Shown in pieces: positions 20,984-33,999 of a stretch of 64,000 nucleotides of DNA. The translations under genes and the position numbers were made by a program. Positions within the stretch are counted from its first letter, which is position 1, and each line of letters begins with the position of its first letter. The notes below the pieces were generated by a model. The model ran no database searches and had not been told where the DNA came from. It saw nothing but the letters and a program-made list of their open reading frames with translations. This DNA comes from Rhodospirillaceae bacterium (GTDB lineage: Bacteria > Pseudomonadota > Alphaproteobacteria > Kiloniellales > DSM-21159): NCBI GenBank assembly GCA_006969625.1, contig CP030885.1:2367430-2431429 (forward strand). Reading direction: 5' to 3'.

Positions 20984-21351
20984 CAGATCCTCTCCAGGTC
21001 GGTGACGGTACGCGCACTCGGTGCCGCGTCGCCGGTGTTGACGACGCCGGCCCGCTCGAGCAGCAGCACCGAGCAAGCGGCGGCAGCGTGTGGCTTGTGC
21101 TCGACCCCTTTGGGCACCACCAGGAATTCGCCGGCCGAGAGCTCCACCGAGCCGTCGTGGAAGTCCATGCGGAAGCTGCCCTCGAGCACCAGGAACAGCT
21201 CGTCCTCGTCGGCGTGGCTGTGCCAAACGAAGTCGCCGTGGATCTTGACGACCTTGATCTCGTAGTCGTCGAGCGTTCCGACCAACTTCGGCGACCAGGT
21301 TTCTGCGACCTTCGCCAGCTTCTCCGCGAGGTTGACCTTCTCCGCCGGCAT
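20983..21351 (-). CDS. cupin-domain protein
   Basis: A 122-residue single cupin barrel. Motif 1 has the WHSHADEDELFLVLEG residues (His, His, Glu) and motif 2 has PKGVEHKPHA with the last His, so the metal site looks complete. The ligand or reaction is unknown; similar small cupins bind or isomerise small molecules. It sits between pdhC and lpdA, 15 bases after pdhC and overlapping lpdA (TGATG), so it is part of the pdh transcript. A link to pyruvate dehydrogenase is suggested only by this position. Confidence 0.88.
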   Translation of the reverse strand: MPAEKVNLAEKLAKVAETWSPKLVGTLDDYEIKVVKIHGDFVWHSHADEDELFLVLEGSFRMDFHDGSVELSAGEFLVVPKGVEHKPHAAAACSVLLLERAGVVNTGDAAPSARTVTDLERI

Positions 21352-21366
21352 CGGCGCCTCCCTGCC

Positions 21367-22737
21367 CTACAGCAGCATGGTCAGCGGGTCTTCGATCAAC
21401 TTCTTGAAGGCCGCCAGGAACTGCGCACCGACTGCGCCGTCGACCACGCGGTGGTCGACCGACAGCGTGCAGGACATCACCGTCGCCGCGGCGATCGCGC
21501 CATTCTTGACAATGGCGCGCTGCTCGCCGGCGCCGACCGCCAGGATGCAGCCCTGCGGCGGGTTGATCACCGCCTCGAACTGCTTGATGCCGAACATGCC
21601 CAGGTTGGAGACCGAAAAGGTGCCGCCCTGGTACTCTTCCGGCTTCAGCTTGCCGTCGCGCGCCTTCTTGGCCAACTCGCGCATCTCGCTGGAGATCTGC
21701 GCCAGGCCCTTGCCGTCAGCGCACTTGACGATCGGCGTGATCAGGCCGACCGGCGTGGCCACGGCGACGGAGATGTCGGCCCGCTCGAAGAAGACCAGGC
21801 CCGAGGGGTCGAAGGCGGCGTTGGCCTGGGGCACCTGTTTGAGCGCCAGCGCCGAAGCGCGGATGACGAAGTCGTTGACGGAGAGCTTGTAGGTGCCCTC
21901 GCCCTCCGGCGCGCGGGCATTAAGGTCCGCACGCACCTTCAACAGTGGGTCGAGTTCGCAGTCGAGGGTGAGGTAGAAGTGCGGGACCGTCTGCTTCGAC
22001 TCGGTCAGGCGCTGGGCGATCACTTTGCGCATGCCGGACAGAGGTTCCTGCCGGTAGGGGATGCCGTAGCTGTCGGCGAAGCTCTTGCCGAAGGTGCCCT
22101 GTGGAGGCGCGGCGGCGGGTGCGCCCGCCGCGGCAGCGGGTGCCGGTGTGACGGCCGCAACCTCCGGCGCGGCCTTACCCGTGCCGGACGAGACCGCGGC
22201 CTCGATGTCCGCCTTGACGATCCGGCCGTGCGGCCCGGAACCCTTGAGTTGCGCCAAATCGAGGCCAGCCTGCTCGGCCATGCGCCGGGCCAGCGGCGAA
22301 GCGAAGATGCGGCTCCCGCCGGCGGCCGGGGCGGAGCTCGGGCCAGGCGATTGGGCCGGAGCGGGTGCCGACGCGGCCTGCGGCGCGGGAGCGGGTGCCG
22401 GAGCCGGGCTTGGCGCTGGCGCCTCGCCGTCCCCGCCTGGGCTGGCCGGTGCCTTGGCCTTCGCCGCCGCCACATCGATGTCCCCGGCGCTCTCGCCCTC
22501 CTCCAGGAGGATGGCGATAACCGCGTTCACAGCCACGTTCTCGGTACCTTCGTCGACGAGGACCTTGCCGACGGTGCCCTCCTCGACGGCCTCGACCTCC
22601 ATTGTGGCCTTGTCGGTCTCGATCTCGGCGATGACGTCACCGGAACTTACCGCGTCGCCTTCCTTGACGTGCCACTTGGCCAGCGTGCCCTCGGTCATCG
22701 TCGGCGAGAGAGCCGGCATCAAGACATTGATCGGCAT
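21367..22737 (-). CDS. pdhC: pyruvate dehydrogenase E2, dihydrolipoyl acetyltransferase
   Basis: The 456-residue E2 has one lipoyl domain (lysine in [10 protein letters not shown] near residue 43), a long Ala/Pro linker at about 88-140, an E3-binding domain (ASPLARRMAEQAGLDL) and the catalytic acyltransferase domain ending with SVDHRVVDGA, which contains the active His and Asp. It transfers acetyl groups to CoA. It is third in pdhA-pdhB-pdhC, 54 bases after pdhB. One lipoyl domain here plus one on PdhB is a common alphaproteobacterial pattern. Confidence 0.97.
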   Translation of the reverse strand: MPINVLMPALSPTMTEGTLAKWHVKEGDAVSSGDVIAEIETDKATMEVEAVEEGTVGKVLVDEGTENVAVNAVIAILLEEGESAGDIDVAAAKAKAPASPGGDGEAPAPSPAPAPAPAPQAASAPAPAQSPGPSSAPAAGGSRIFASPLARRMAEQAGLDLAQLKGSGPHGRIVKADIEAAVSSGTGKAAPEVAAVTPAPAAAAGAPAAAPPQGTFGKSFADSYGIPYRQEPLSGMRKVIAQRLTESKQTVPHFYLTLDCELDPLLKVRADLNARAPEGEGTYKLSVNDFVIRASALALKQVPQANAAFDPSGLVFFERADISVAVATPVGLITPIVKCADGKGLAQISSEMRELAKKARDGKLKPEEYQGGTFSVSNLGMFGIKQFEAVINPPQGCILAVGAGEQRAIVKNGAIAAATVMSCTLSVDHRVVDGAVGAQFLAAFKKLIEDPLTMLL

Positions 22738-22791
22738 GGCGCTTTTCGTTCCTCCCGAACGCGCGTAGAGCCTGGCGGGGCCGACCCCGGC

Positions 22792-24171
22792 TCAGTCGCG
22801 GTAGCAGACCTGTTTGGCTGCGCCGACGACCCTGTCCGCCTGCGGCAGCGCGAGCTTTTCCAGATTGGCCGCATAGGGCAGCGGCACGTCGGCGCCGCAG
22901 ACGCGCGCCAGCGGGGCATCCAGATAGTCGAAGGCCTGCTCCATCATCACCGCGGCGATCTCCGAGCCGATGCCGGCGAAGGGCCAGCCCTCCTCGGCAC
23001 AGACGATGCGGTTGGTCTTCTTGACCGACTGCACGAGCGTCCCAGTATCCATCGGCCGGATGGTGCGCAGGTCGATGACCTCGGCCTCGATGCCCTCGCC
23101 GGCGAGCTGCTCGGCGGCCTCCAGGCAGCGGCCGACCATAATCGAGTGAGCGACGATCGTGACGTCGCGGCCCGGCCGCACGATCTTCGCCTTGCCGATC
23201 GGCACCACCCAATCCTCGCTGTCGGGCACCTCGAAGGACTGGCCGTAGAGGATCTCGTTCTCCAGGAAGACCACCGGGTTGGGGTCGCGGATCGCCGCCT
23301 TCAGCAGGCCTTTGGCATCCGCCGCCGACCAGGGCGACACCACCTTGAGGCCCGGCACGTGGGCGTACCAGGAGGTGTAGTCCTGGCTGTGCTGGGCGGC
23401 GACGCGGGCGGCGGCGCCGTTCGGGCCGCGGAAGACGATGGGGTTCTGGATCTGGCCGCCCGACATGTAGAGGGTCTTGGCCGAGGAGTTGATGATCTGG
23501 TCCATCGCCTGCATGGCGAAATTGAAGGTCATGAACTCAACGATGGGGCGCAGGCCGTACATCGCCGCGCCGGCGGCCAGGCCGGTGAAGCCGTGCTCGG
23601 TGATCGGCGTGTCGATCACCCGCTTTTCGCCGAACTCGGCCAGCAGGCCCTGGGTCACCTTGTAGGCGCCCTGATACTCGGCGACCTCCTCGCCCATGAC
23701 GAAGACGCGTGCGTCGCGGCGCATTTCTTCGGCCATGGCGTCGCGCAGCGCCTCGCGCACCGTCAGCGTCTTGGTCGGGCCGCTCCACTCCGGTTCCGCC
23801 TCGGGCACGCTTTCCGCAGAGGCCGGCGCCGGCTCGGGCACCGCCGCCGGCGCTTCCGCTTCGGCCGGCGTTGGGGCGGGCGCCGGCGCCGGGGCACTCG
23901 CCGCCTGCTCCAGCGCGCCCTCGCCCTCGCCTTCTTCCAGCAGCAGCGCGATCGGCGTGTTGACCGCGACGTTGTCGGTGCCTTCGGCGACGAGGATCTT
24001 GCCGAGGGTGCCCTCCTCGACCGCCTCGACCTCCATGGTCGCCTTGTCGGTCTCGATCTCGGCCAGGACGTCACCGGAGGCAACGGCATCGCCCTCCTGC
24101 TTGACCCACTTGGCCAGCTTGCCCTCGGTCATGGTCGGCGAGAGCGCCGGCATCAGCACTTCGATCGGCAT
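22792..24171 (-). CDS. pdhB: pyruvate dehydrogenase E1 beta subunit with lipoyl domain
   Basis: A 459-residue protein. Residues 1 to about 80 are a lipoyl domain ([10 protein letters not shown]), then an Ala/Pro/Glu linker to about 130, then the E1 beta transketolase domain ([41 protein letters not shown]). With PdhA it decarboxylates pyruvate using thiamine diphosphate. The ATG at 24171 gives [13 protein letters not shown]; upstream in-frame codons add only a short unmatched tail. The extra lipoyl domain is known from alphaproteobacterial PdhB proteins. Confidence 0.97.
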   Translation of the reverse strand: MPIEVLMPALSPTMTEGKLAKWVKQEGDAVASGDVLAEIETDKATMEVEAVEEGTLGKILVAEGTDNVAVNTPIALLLEEGEGEGALEQAASAPAPAPAPTPAEAEAPAAVPEPAPASAESVPEAEPEWSGPTKTLTVREALRDAMAEEMRRDARVFVMGEEVAEYQGAYKVTQGLLAEFGEKRVIDTPITEHGFTGLAAGAAMYGLRPIVEFMTFNFAMQAMDQIINSSAKTLYMSGGQIQNPIVFRGPNGAAARVAAQHSQDYTSWYAHVPGLKVVSPWSAADAKGLLKAAIRDPNPVVFLENEILYGQSFEVPDSEDWVVPIGKAKIVRPGRDVTIVAHSIMVGRCLEAAEQLAGEGIEAEVIDLRTIRPMDTGTLVQSVKKTNRIVCAEEGWPFAGIGSEIAAVMMEQAFDYLDAPLARVCGADVPLPYAANLEKLALPQADRVVGAAKQVCYRD

Positions 24172-24261
24172 GCCGTCGATTTCCTTCCCCTCGGGCGCCC
24201 GCCCGCTACGCACACCGCCTCCGGCGCGCGATGGCGGGCCGCCTGCGTGATCCCTGCGCCC

Positions 24262-25404
24262 CTACTCTGCGGCCTCTGCTTCGGTGTAGACCTCGGTCCA
24301 GAGTTCGGCCTCGTCCGGTTCGGGCGAGTTCTGGGCGAACTCGGCCGCTTCGGAGATGAGATTCTTCACCTCTCGATCGATGGCCTTCAGTTCGTCCTCG
24401 TCGCAGTAGCCCTCTTCGATCAGCGTATGCTTGAGCCGATCGATCGGGTCGCGCTCGGTGCGCATCTTCTGGACCTCGTCCTTGGAACGGTACTTCGCGG
24501 GGTCGGACATCGAATGACCCCGATAGCGATAGGTCAGCATCTCCAGGATGTAGGGCCCTTCGCCGCCGCGCACCTTCGGGATTACCTTTTCGGCCGCCTC
24601 GCGCACCGCCAGCACGTCCATGCCGTCGACCTGCATCCCCGGAATCCCGTAGGCCTGGCCACGGTGGTAGAGTTCTTGCGCCTTGGCCGAGGAGCGCTCG
24701 GTCGAGGTGCCCATGCCGTATTTGTTGTTCTCGATGACGTAGATGACCGGAAGCTGCCAAAGCGCCGCCATGTTGAAGGACTCGTAGACCTGCCCCTGGT
24801 TGACCGCGCCGTCGCCCAGGTAGGTCAGGCAGACCGCCTTCTCCTCCAAGTACTTGTGGGCGAAGGCGATGCCGGTGCCGATCGGCACCTGGGCGCCGAC
24901 GATGCCGTGGCCGCCGAAGAAGTTCTTCTCCCGGCTGAACATGTGCATCGAGCCGCCCTTGCCCTTGGAGTATCCGGTGCGGCGACCCGTCAACTCGGCC
25001 ATGACGCCCTTCGGGTCCATGCCGCAGGCCAGCATGTGGGCGTGATCGCGGTAGGAGGTGACCACCGTGTCCGTCTCGGTGATCGCGCTCTGCAGGCCGA
25101 CTACGACCGCTTCCTGCCCGATGTAGAGGTGGCAGAAGCCGCCGATCAGGCCCATGCCATACATCTGGCCGGCCTTCTCCTCGAAGCGGCGCGCCACCAG
25201 CATCTCGCGGTAGAGACCGATCAGAGTGTCCCTGTCGTGCCTCTTGGCACGTCGTGCCTGCTGGCGGGTCACGCTCTCCGAGCCGCTCGCCGCCTTGCCG
25301 GTGCGGGCGCCGCCCGTGCTCTTGCGTCTGCCGCCGCCGCGCGACGTGGAGGAAGCTGGCTTGGCGGCCGGCGCGGACCCGGCCCCGGAGGATTGCTTGG
25401 CCAT
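24262..25404 (-). CDS. pdhA: pyruvate dehydrogenase E1 alpha subunit
   Basis: The 380-residue product carries the thiamine-diphosphate motif from GDGAVNQG to IENN near 200-230 and the RYRGHSMSDPAKYR phosphorylation-loop region. The first 50 residues are rich in Ala, Ser, Gly, Lys and Arg and are not conserved in the family. ATG at 25404 starts MAKQSSG; a GTG at 25437 would add eleven residues. It opens the pdhA-pdhB-pdhC-cupin-lpdA group and is preceded by an AT-rich intergenic stretch. Confidence 0.97.
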   Translation of the reverse strand: MAKQSSGAGSAPAAKPASSTSRGGGRRKSTGGARTGKAASGSESVTRQQARRAKRHDRDTLIGLYREMLVARRFEEKAGQMYGMGLIGGFCHLYIGQEAVVVGLQSAITETDTVVTSYRDHAHMLACGMDPKGVMAELTGRRTGYSKGKGGSMHMFSREKNFFGGHGIVGAQVPIGTGIAFAHKYLEEKAVCLTYLGDGAVNQGQVYESFNMAALWQLPVIYVIENNKYGMGTSTERSSAKAQELYHRGQAYGIPGMQVDGMDVLAVREAAEKVIPKVRGGEGPYILEMLTYRYRGHSMSDPAKYRSKDEVQKMRTERDPIDRLKHTLIEEGYCDEDELKAIDREVKNLISEAAEFAQNSPEPDEAELWTEVYTEAEAAE

Positions 25405-25489
25405 GGGGTTTCGCGCGCTCTCCCTGTTGCGCCGCACGGCGCGGGTTTCCCCTCACGCCGCGTCCTAGGGGCAAGTTACGTCGCGTGCA

Positions 25490-25557
25490 CAGAAAAAGCA
25501 AGAATCAGTGTAATATCTTGATATAATTGATAAAATGGAAAAATAACTTGTTTTCGA
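25490..25557 (-). promoter_or_regulatory. AT-rich leader upstream of pdhA, probable promoter region
   Basis: This stretch between ftsB and pdhA is mostly A and T, unlike the surrounding DNA. It holds a direct repeat TTGATA-TAA-TTGATA (25518-25532, plus strand). I cannot pick one -35/-10 pair with confidence. Its place before pdhA suggests a promoter or regulator site. Confidence 0.45.
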
Positions 25558-25941
25558 TTAATTTTGCTCCATTTCCGGCCGGAGCAGCACCACCGTTTCG
25601 CCCGCGTAGCCATAGTTCAACAGCACCCGCGCCCGCTCCTCCAGCAGATCCGGGTCCAGGCTGGCTCCGCGCAGACGGTCGGTCCGGGCTTCCAGCTCCC
25701 GCCGTTCGTGGGCGACCGCGTCCGCCACGGCCTCCGCTTCGGCGAGGTCCTGGGAAAGCTGCAGGTAGGCGAGCAGGCCGCGTTCGCCCTGCACGCCGTG
25801 ATAGCCGAAATAGCCGATCACGCCGACCGCAAGGACCTGCGGCAGGATCGTCTTGAGACGGCGGCGGATCTCCTGGGCGAGCTGCATGACCGCGAGGGAA
25901 TCACGTCCGCCGACTCCGGTCAAACCCTGTGTCAAGTCCAT
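25558..25941 (-). CDS. ftsB: septum formation initiator FtsB/DivIC family protein
   Basis: A 127-residue bitopic membrane protein. One hydrophobic segment (about 34-48, LPQVLAVGVIGYFGYHG) is followed by a coiled-coil-prone Glu/Ala/Arg stretch, as in FtsB and DivIC. The C-terminal LLEERARVLLNYGYAGETVVL matches the family pattern. It would bridge FtsL and FtsQ in the divisome. An internal ATG at 25887 (MQLAQEIRR) would give 109 residues, closer to the usual size; neither start has a strong ribosome site. The eno-ftsB-pdhA order is typical of alphaproteobacteria. Confidence 0.88.
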   Translation of the reverse strand: MDLTQGLTGVGGRDSLAVMQLAQEIRRRLKTILPQVLAVGVIGYFGYHGVQGERGLLAYLQLSQDLAEAEAVADAVAHERRELEARTDRLRGASLDPDLLEERARVLLNYGYAGETVVLLRPEMEQN

Positions 25942-26033
25942 CTGTGGATTTCCCGGGGCCTGTGGCCGCCGGGAGTCGCAATTCCCGTTTCGGACTCGCT
26001 TCGGACTCGCGCGTTCCGCCGACCCCGTTCGAC

Positions 26034-27705
<1,672 letters not shown>

Positions 27706-27724
27706 AGTCCCGCCTGTCCGAAGA

Positions 27725-27949
27725 TCAATCGACCAGAGTTTTCGCTTCGCGAACCAAGAGGCGCGCCCGGTCGAGGATCGCCCGCGCCTCTGTCTCGAGC
27801 CGCTCCCGTTCGGCAGGATCTTGTGTGGCTTGCGCTCGCTCGGCCAGTTTCCGGGCCCTGGCAAGCTCCACTCGCGAGGTCGTGGCGAGACTAAGGGCTG
27901 CCGTATTCGCTGCCACTGTCTGGCTCTTGGAGGCTCTGGAGAGTTTCAT
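27725..27949 (-). CDS. small helical protein, unknown
   Basis: A 74-residue, mostly helical, charged protein (ARARKLAERAQATQDP and ERERLETEARAILDRARLL), likely coiled coil, without a membrane segment or signal. ATG at 27949 has only a weak AGGG site. It pairs with the two-helix membrane gene 19 bases downstream and falls between kdsA and eno, which are often closer. A TATAGT box (27983-27988 on the minus strand) is a possible -10 element of its own promoter. Function unknown. Confidence 0.58.
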   Translation of the reverse strand: MKLSRASKSQTVAANTAALSLATTSRVELARARKLAERAQATQDPAERERLETEARAILDRARLLVREAKTLVD

Positions 27950-28016
27950 CGTGCCGTTCGCCCTGAGGAGATGACCCCGAACACTATACAGGAACTGTAC
28001 GAACCGGCGACAGACG

Positions 28017-28850
28017 CTACCTGTCCTTCGCCAACCGGTCGAAGGCCACCAGCTGGCCGAGCAGGCCCTCCAGCTCCTGCAGCGGCACCATGTTGGGGCC
28101 GTCGGAGGGGGCGTTGTCCGGGTCCTGGTGGGTTTCCATGAACAGTCCGGCGACGCCCACCGCCATGGCGGCGCGCGCCAGGACCGGGACGAACTCGCGC
28201 TGGCCGCCGGAACTACCGCCCTGCCCGCCCGGCTGCTGCACGCTGTGGGTGGCGTCGAAGACCACGGGGTAGCCGGTCTCCGCCATGATCGGCAGGCTGC
28301 GGAAGTCGGTGACCAGGGTGTTGTAGCCGAAGGAGGCGCCGCGTTCGGTCAGCAGGATCTTCTCGTTGCCGGACAGTGCGATCTTCTCGGCGACGTTGCG
28401 CATGTCCCAGGGGGCCAGGAACTGCCCCTTCTTGACGTTGACCGCCCGGCCGGTCTCGGCGGCGGCGACCAACAGGTCGGTCTGGCGGCACAGGAAGGCC
28501 GGGATCTGCAAGACGTCGACCGCCTCGGCGACGCGCGCACAGTGCTCCGGCAGGTGCACGTCGGTCAGTACGGGGCAGCCGCGGGTCTCGCGCACCTCGG
28601 CCAGGATCGGCAGGCTCTCCTCCAGCCCCAGCCCCCGGTTCGACTTCAGCGAGGTGCGGTTCGCCTTGTCGAAGCTGGTCTTGTAGATCAGCCCGATGCC
28701 CAGGCGGTCGGCGATCTCCTTGATCGCCGCCGACATCTCCAGGGCGTGCTGGCGCGATTCCAGCGCACACGGCCCGGCGATCAGCACGAACGGCAGGTCG
28801 TTGCCCAGAGTCAAGCCGTCGATCTTCACATGGCGGGGCGCGGAAGCCAT
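28017..28850 (-). CDS. kdsA: 3-deoxy-8-phosphooctulonate synthase (KDO-8-P synthase)
   Basis: A 277-residue barrel enzyme that condenses phosphoenolpyruvate with arabinose 5-phosphate in lipopolysaccharide synthesis. Motifs are [51 protein letters not shown] and [12 protein letters not shown]. Its presence implies an LPS-bearing outer membrane. The ATG follows the pyrG stop by 16 bases, so both are in one transcript. Confidence 0.97.
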   Translation of the reverse strand: MASAPRHVKIDGLTLGNDLPFVLIAGPCALESRQHALEMSAAIKEIADRLGIGLIYKTSFDKANRTSLKSNRGLGLEESLPILAEVRETRGCPVLTDVHLPEHCARVAEAVDVLQIPAFLCRQTDLLVAAAETGRAVNVKKGQFLAPWDMRNVAEKIALSGNEKILLTERGASFGYNTLVTDFRSLPIMAETGYPVVFDATHSVQQPGGQGGSSGGQREFVPVLARAAMAVGVAGLFMETHQDPDNAPSDGPNMVPLQELEGLLGQLVAFDRLAKDR

Positions 28851-28866
28851 CGACTGAGGACTTTCT

Positions 28867-30501
<1,635 letters not shown>

Positions 30502-30666
30502 CTATCCTCGGTGAAGCCGCGCACGGCAAGCGCCGAAGCCGTTTGTCGCAAGCGGCATAGAGATTCTGCGGATTTGCTCATAGGGATTGGGGCGTCGGCG
30601 CGCCGTGGCACCGTCTGCATCCGAATACCCGGCCGCCCCGAGTCGCGGCCACCTGGCGGCTGAACT

Positions 30667-31011
30667 CTACTGGACCGGAACGCTGGGCTCGGCCGGTGCG
30701 GAGTCCTCGATCGGCGGCGGCAGCAGTTCCTCGACCGGCTGATCGAGAATGGAGCCGCTTTCGCCGTGGCCGCCGGCCAGGATCGCCAGGCCTATCGAGG
30801 TGGCCATGAAACAGGCGGCGAGGATCGCCGTGGTCCGGGTCAGGAAGTTGGCGGTGCCGCGCCCGGTCATCAGGCCGCTCATGCCGGCACCGCCGCCACC
30901 GCCGCCGCCGCCGCCGATGCCCAGGCCGCCGCCCTCGCTGCGCTGCATCAGGACGACGCCGATCAGGACGACGGCGAGGACCAGGTGCACGACGAGAAGA
31001 ATCAGTTCCAT
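30667..31011 (-). CDS. secG: preprotein translocase subunit SecG
   Basis: A 114-residue membrane protein with two hydrophobic helices (about 3-22 and 59-80) and a cytoplasmic loop containing QRSEGGGLGIGG and a run of nine glycines, then LTRTTAILAACF. This is the SecG signature; it assists SecYE. The poly-Gly run comes from a GGC-rich trinucleotide repeat at about 30886-30920. The C-terminus is Pro/Glu rich. The ATG at 31011 (MELILLVVH) is the only sensible start; upstream codons are a different product of open GC frame. Confidence 0.95.
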   Translation of the reverse strand: MELILLVVHLVLAVVLIGVVLMQRSEGGGLGIGGGGGGGGGAGMSGLMTGRGTANFLTRTTAILAACFMATSIGLAILAGGHGESGSILDQPVEELLPPPIEDSAPAEPSVPVQ

Positions 31012-31145
31012 GGTGCTTCGAATCCGAGAATCAAACGCGCCGAGCGGCGCCAGCCCCCGCCGGGCGGCGCCGTTCGGCCAGGGTCTATCCAAGTCGGTGC
31101 GCTATGTAGGGGATCGGCGCGGCAAACGCCAGCCCGGATCGCTCT

Positions 31146-31931
31146 TCACGCCGGGCAGGCGGCGGCAATCTCCCAGAAATCCTCCGCTTTCAGGCTGGCG
31201 CCGCCGACCAGCGCCCCGTCGACGTCGTCCAGCGCCAGCAGGTCGGCGGCGTTGCCCGGCTTGACCGACCCGCCGTAGAGCAGCCGAATCGCCTCGGCGC
31301 GCGCGCTGCCGAGCAGCTCCGCCAACTGCCCGCGCAGCGCGGCATGCACCTCTTGCACCTGCTCCGGCGTGGCGGTGCGCCCGGTGCCGATCGCCCAGAC
31401 CGGCTCGTAGGCGACGACCAGGCCGCGCTCCGCCCCGGCCAGCGCCTGGGCCGGGACGGAGCCCTGCACCTGGCGCGCGATCACCGCCAAGGTCTCGCCG
31501 GCGTCGCGTTGCGCCTCGGTCTCGCCGACGCAGACGATCGGCGTCAGGCCGGCCGCCAGCGCCGCTTCGGCCTTGGCCCGGACCAGCGCATCGTCCTCGT
31601 CGTGGTCGGCGCGACGCTCGGAGTGCCCGAGAACGACGTGGCTGCATCCGACATCGGACAGCATGGCCGCGGCGACGTCGCCGGTATGCGCGCCGGACTC
31701 GGCGGGATGGCAGTCCTGACCGCCCAGGGCGATGCCGCTGCCGGCGATCGCGTCGCGCAGCGGCCAGAGCAGGGTGAAGGGCGGACAGATGAGCAGGTCG
31801 CAGGCCGGCGGCGGCGGATCGCCGTAGTCGGTCGCCTGCTGCAGGCGTTGGGCCAGCGTCTCGGCCAGCTTCAGGCCCTCGGCGCTCAACCCGTTCATCT
31901 TCCAGTTCCCGGCGATCAGCATGCGCCGCAT
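31146..31931 (-). CDS. tpiA: triosephosphate isomerase
   Basis: A 261-residue barrel that interconverts dihydroxyacetone phosphate and glyceraldehyde 3-phosphate. It has AGNWKMNG with the catalytic Lys, VVLGHSERR with the His, [11 protein letters not shown] with the Glu and loop 6, and [12 protein letters not shown]. The ATG at 31931 ([11 protein letters not shown]) is chosen over one 14 codons upstream. It is divergent from the ppiD-like gene, 180 bases away, and upstream of secG. Confidence 0.97.
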   Translation of the reverse strand: MRRMLIAGNWKMNGLSAEGLKLAETLAQRLQQATDYGDPPPPACDLLICPPFTLLWPLRDAIAGSGIALGGQDCHPAESGAHTGDVAAAMLSDVGCSHVVLGHSERRADHDEDDALVRAKAEAALAAGLTPIVCVGETEAQRDAGETLAVIARQVQGSVPAQALAGAERGLVVAYEPVWAIGTGRTATPEQVQEVHAALRGQLAELLGSARAEAIRLLYGGSVKPGNAADLLALDDVDGALVGGASLKAEDFWEIAAACPA

Positions 31932-32111
31932 GGCGCGCTCCTCCCTGCTTCCTTCGTGGCGTGGCGAGCCCATAGCACGCCCAGGAGAGTCCCGACCAGA
32001 TTCGGCCAGTCGCTCGCCGCGCGCCGGCGCGGCGCGGCTTGCCGTCCCGCAGTCGCGGCAATAGGATGCGCCGCCCGAAACGCCCCGAAATCCGAGCGGA
32101 CTTGCGGTCTC

Positions 32112-33995
32112 ATGAACCTGCTGCGCGGCATCGTCGCCAAGATCTTCGTCTACACGCTGTTCGGCCTCTTGATCGTCAGCTTCGCGATCTGGGGCATCGG
32201 CGACATCTTCCGCGGCAGCGGCCAGACAGCCACGGTCGCCACCGTCGGCGAACGCGAGATCGAAGAGGCGGAGTTCCGTCGCCTCTTGGCGCAGGAATAC
32301 GGTATCCTGCAGCAGCGCCTCGGGCAGCGGCTCGACCCGGAAATGGCCCAGGCCATCGGCCTGCCGCGCCAGGTGCTCAACCAGCTCGTCATCGACAGCC
32401 TCTTCGCCTACCAGGCAGATGACCTAGGGCTGGCCGTGACAGATGCGACACTGCGCGCAACCATCCTCAACGACCCGCGCTTCCAGGACCAGCTCGGCAG
32501 CTTCGACCGCAACCGCTTCGAGGCCTTCCTGCGCAACCAGCGCCTGAGCGAGCCGCAGTACCTGGAGCGGCTGCGCGCCCAGGTCGTGCGCGAGCGCGTC
32601 GTCGCCGCGCTGAGCAGCGGCGTCGCGGCGCCGCGCGCCCTGGCCGAGGCGCTCTACCGCTACCGCAATCAGACCCGCGTGGCCGACTACGTCGAGCTAC
32701 GGCGCGAGAGCGTCGGCGCGATCGAGGAGCCGGACGCCGCGACGCTGCAAAGCTTCTACGAGGAACGGCAGAGCGACTACATGGCGCCGGAGTACCGCAG
32801 CGCCACCTACATCCACCTGCGCCCGCGCGCCCTCTTCGCCGAGCTGGGCGTGGGCGAGGCGGAACTGCGCACGGCCTACGAGGAGCGACGCCCGCAGCTC
32901 GGCACACCCGCCCGCCGCAGCGTCTCCCAGATTGTCTTCGACACCCGCGAGGAGGCCGAGGCGGCCATCGACCGCCTGGAGCAAGGCGCGGCCTTCGAGG
33001 CGGTCGCCGAAGAGTTGACCGGCCAGCCGCCGATCGGCTTCGGCAGCGTTACCCGCGGCGACCTGCCGGGCGCCCTGGCCGATGCGGCCTTCGAACTGGA
33101 AGCCGGCGGACATTCGCTGCCGGTGGAGACCGATTTCGGCTGGCACGTGCTGAACGTCAGCGATGTACAGCCCGGCCAGACTCCGAGCTTCGAAGAGGTG
33201 CGCGAGGAGCTGCGAGACGACCTGCTGATGGCACAAGCCATCGACGCCTTGGTCTCGATCGCCAACCAGCTCGACGACGAACTGGCCGGCGGCGCGACGC
33301 TGGAGGAAGCGTCGCGGACCCTCAACCTGCCACTGGAGACGGTGGAGTCGGTCAGCGCCCAGGGTCAGGCGCCGGACGGCACGGCCGTGGAGGGGCTGGC
33401 CGGCACCGTGCGCTTCCTGGAGACCGTTTTCGGCACCGAGGCCGGGGAGAGCTCGCTGTTGGTGGAGACCGACGCAGGCGGCTACTTCGTGCTGGGCGTC
33501 GACGGCGTGACCCCGGCGGCGCCGCGCCCGCTGGAGGAGATCCGCGAGCGGGTGGTCGCTGACTGGACGGCGGCAGAGCGCGACCAACGGTTGCTGGAGC
33601 GGGCCGGCAAGCTGGCCGGACGGCTCGGCGAGGGCCAGACCTTGGCCGGCGTCGCCGAGGACGAGGGGCTGCAGGTCATGACCACCCCGCCGCTGACCCG
33701 CGACGAGGTCGACCCCGACGTGACGCCCTCCGGCCGCCTGGCCAGCCAGCTCTTCGGGCTGGAGCCCGGCCAGGCCACCGTCGCCGGCTCGCCGAACGGA
33801 CAGCTGGTGGCGGTGCTGCGCGAGATCGTGCCAGCCGATCCGTCCGCCAACCCCGAGGCGGTGACCCGGTTGCAGGCCCAGCTCGCCAACCCGCTCGCCA
33901 ACGACCTGCTGAACCTCTACGGCAACGCGCTGCAGCGTGACTACGGCGTGACGATCGACCAGGCCGCGATCGACCGCGTGCTGGCGGATTTCTGA
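32112..33995 (+). CDS. PpiD-like peptidylprolyl isomerase / SurA_N protein
   Basis: A 627-residue membrane-anchored periplasmic folding factor. A short cytoplasmic start and one membrane helix (about 13-33) are followed by a SurA_N-like helical part, then a parvulin-type PPIase domain near 265-355 ([40 protein letters not shown]). PpiD assists newly exported outer-membrane and periplasmic proteins. The ATG at 32112 is at the normal start; the long open frame before it is antisense to tpiA. trpE starts five bases after the stop. Confidence 0.93.
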   Translation: MNLLRGIVAKIFVYTLFGLLIVSFAIWGIGDIFRGSGQTATVATVGEREIEEAEFRRLLAQEYGILQQRLGQRLDPEMAQAIGLPRQVLNQLVIDSLFAYQADDLGLAVTDATLRATILNDPRFQDQLGSFDRNRFEAFLRNQRLSEPQYLERLRAQVVRERVVAALSSGVAAPRALAEALYRYRNQTRVADYVELRRESVGAIEEPDAATLQSFYEERQSDYMAPEYRSATYIHLRPRALFAELGVGEAELRTAYEERRPQLGTPARRSVSQIVFDTREEAEAAIDRLEQGAAFEAVAEELTGQPPIGFGSVTRGDLPGALADAAFELEAGGHSLPVETDFGWHVLNVSDVQPGQTPSFEEVREELRDDLLMAQAIDALVSIANQLDDELAGGATLEEASRTLNLPLETVESVSAQGQAPDGTAVEGLAGTVRFLETVFGTEAGESSLLVETDAGGYFVLGVDGVTPAAPRPLEEIRERVVADWTAAERDQRLLERAGKLAGRLGEGQTLAGVAEDEGLQVMTTPPLTRDEVDPDVTPSGRLASQLFGLEPGQATVAGSPNGQLVAVLREIVPADPSANPEAVTRLQAQLANPLANDLLNLYGNALQRDYGVTIDQAAIDRVLADF

Positions 33996-33999
33996 CCCC

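Noticed and set aside
22792..24171. A mis-joined fusion of a lipoyl gene to pdhB
   Set aside because: PdhB with an N-terminal lipoyl domain is known in alphaproteobacteria; the frame is continuous and the linker normal.
21088..25521. An open frame of 1477 codons on the plus strand, antisense to the pdh genes
   Set aside because: It is a by-product of GC-rich codon use opposite real genes. It matches no family, and pdhC, pdhB and pdhA account for this region.
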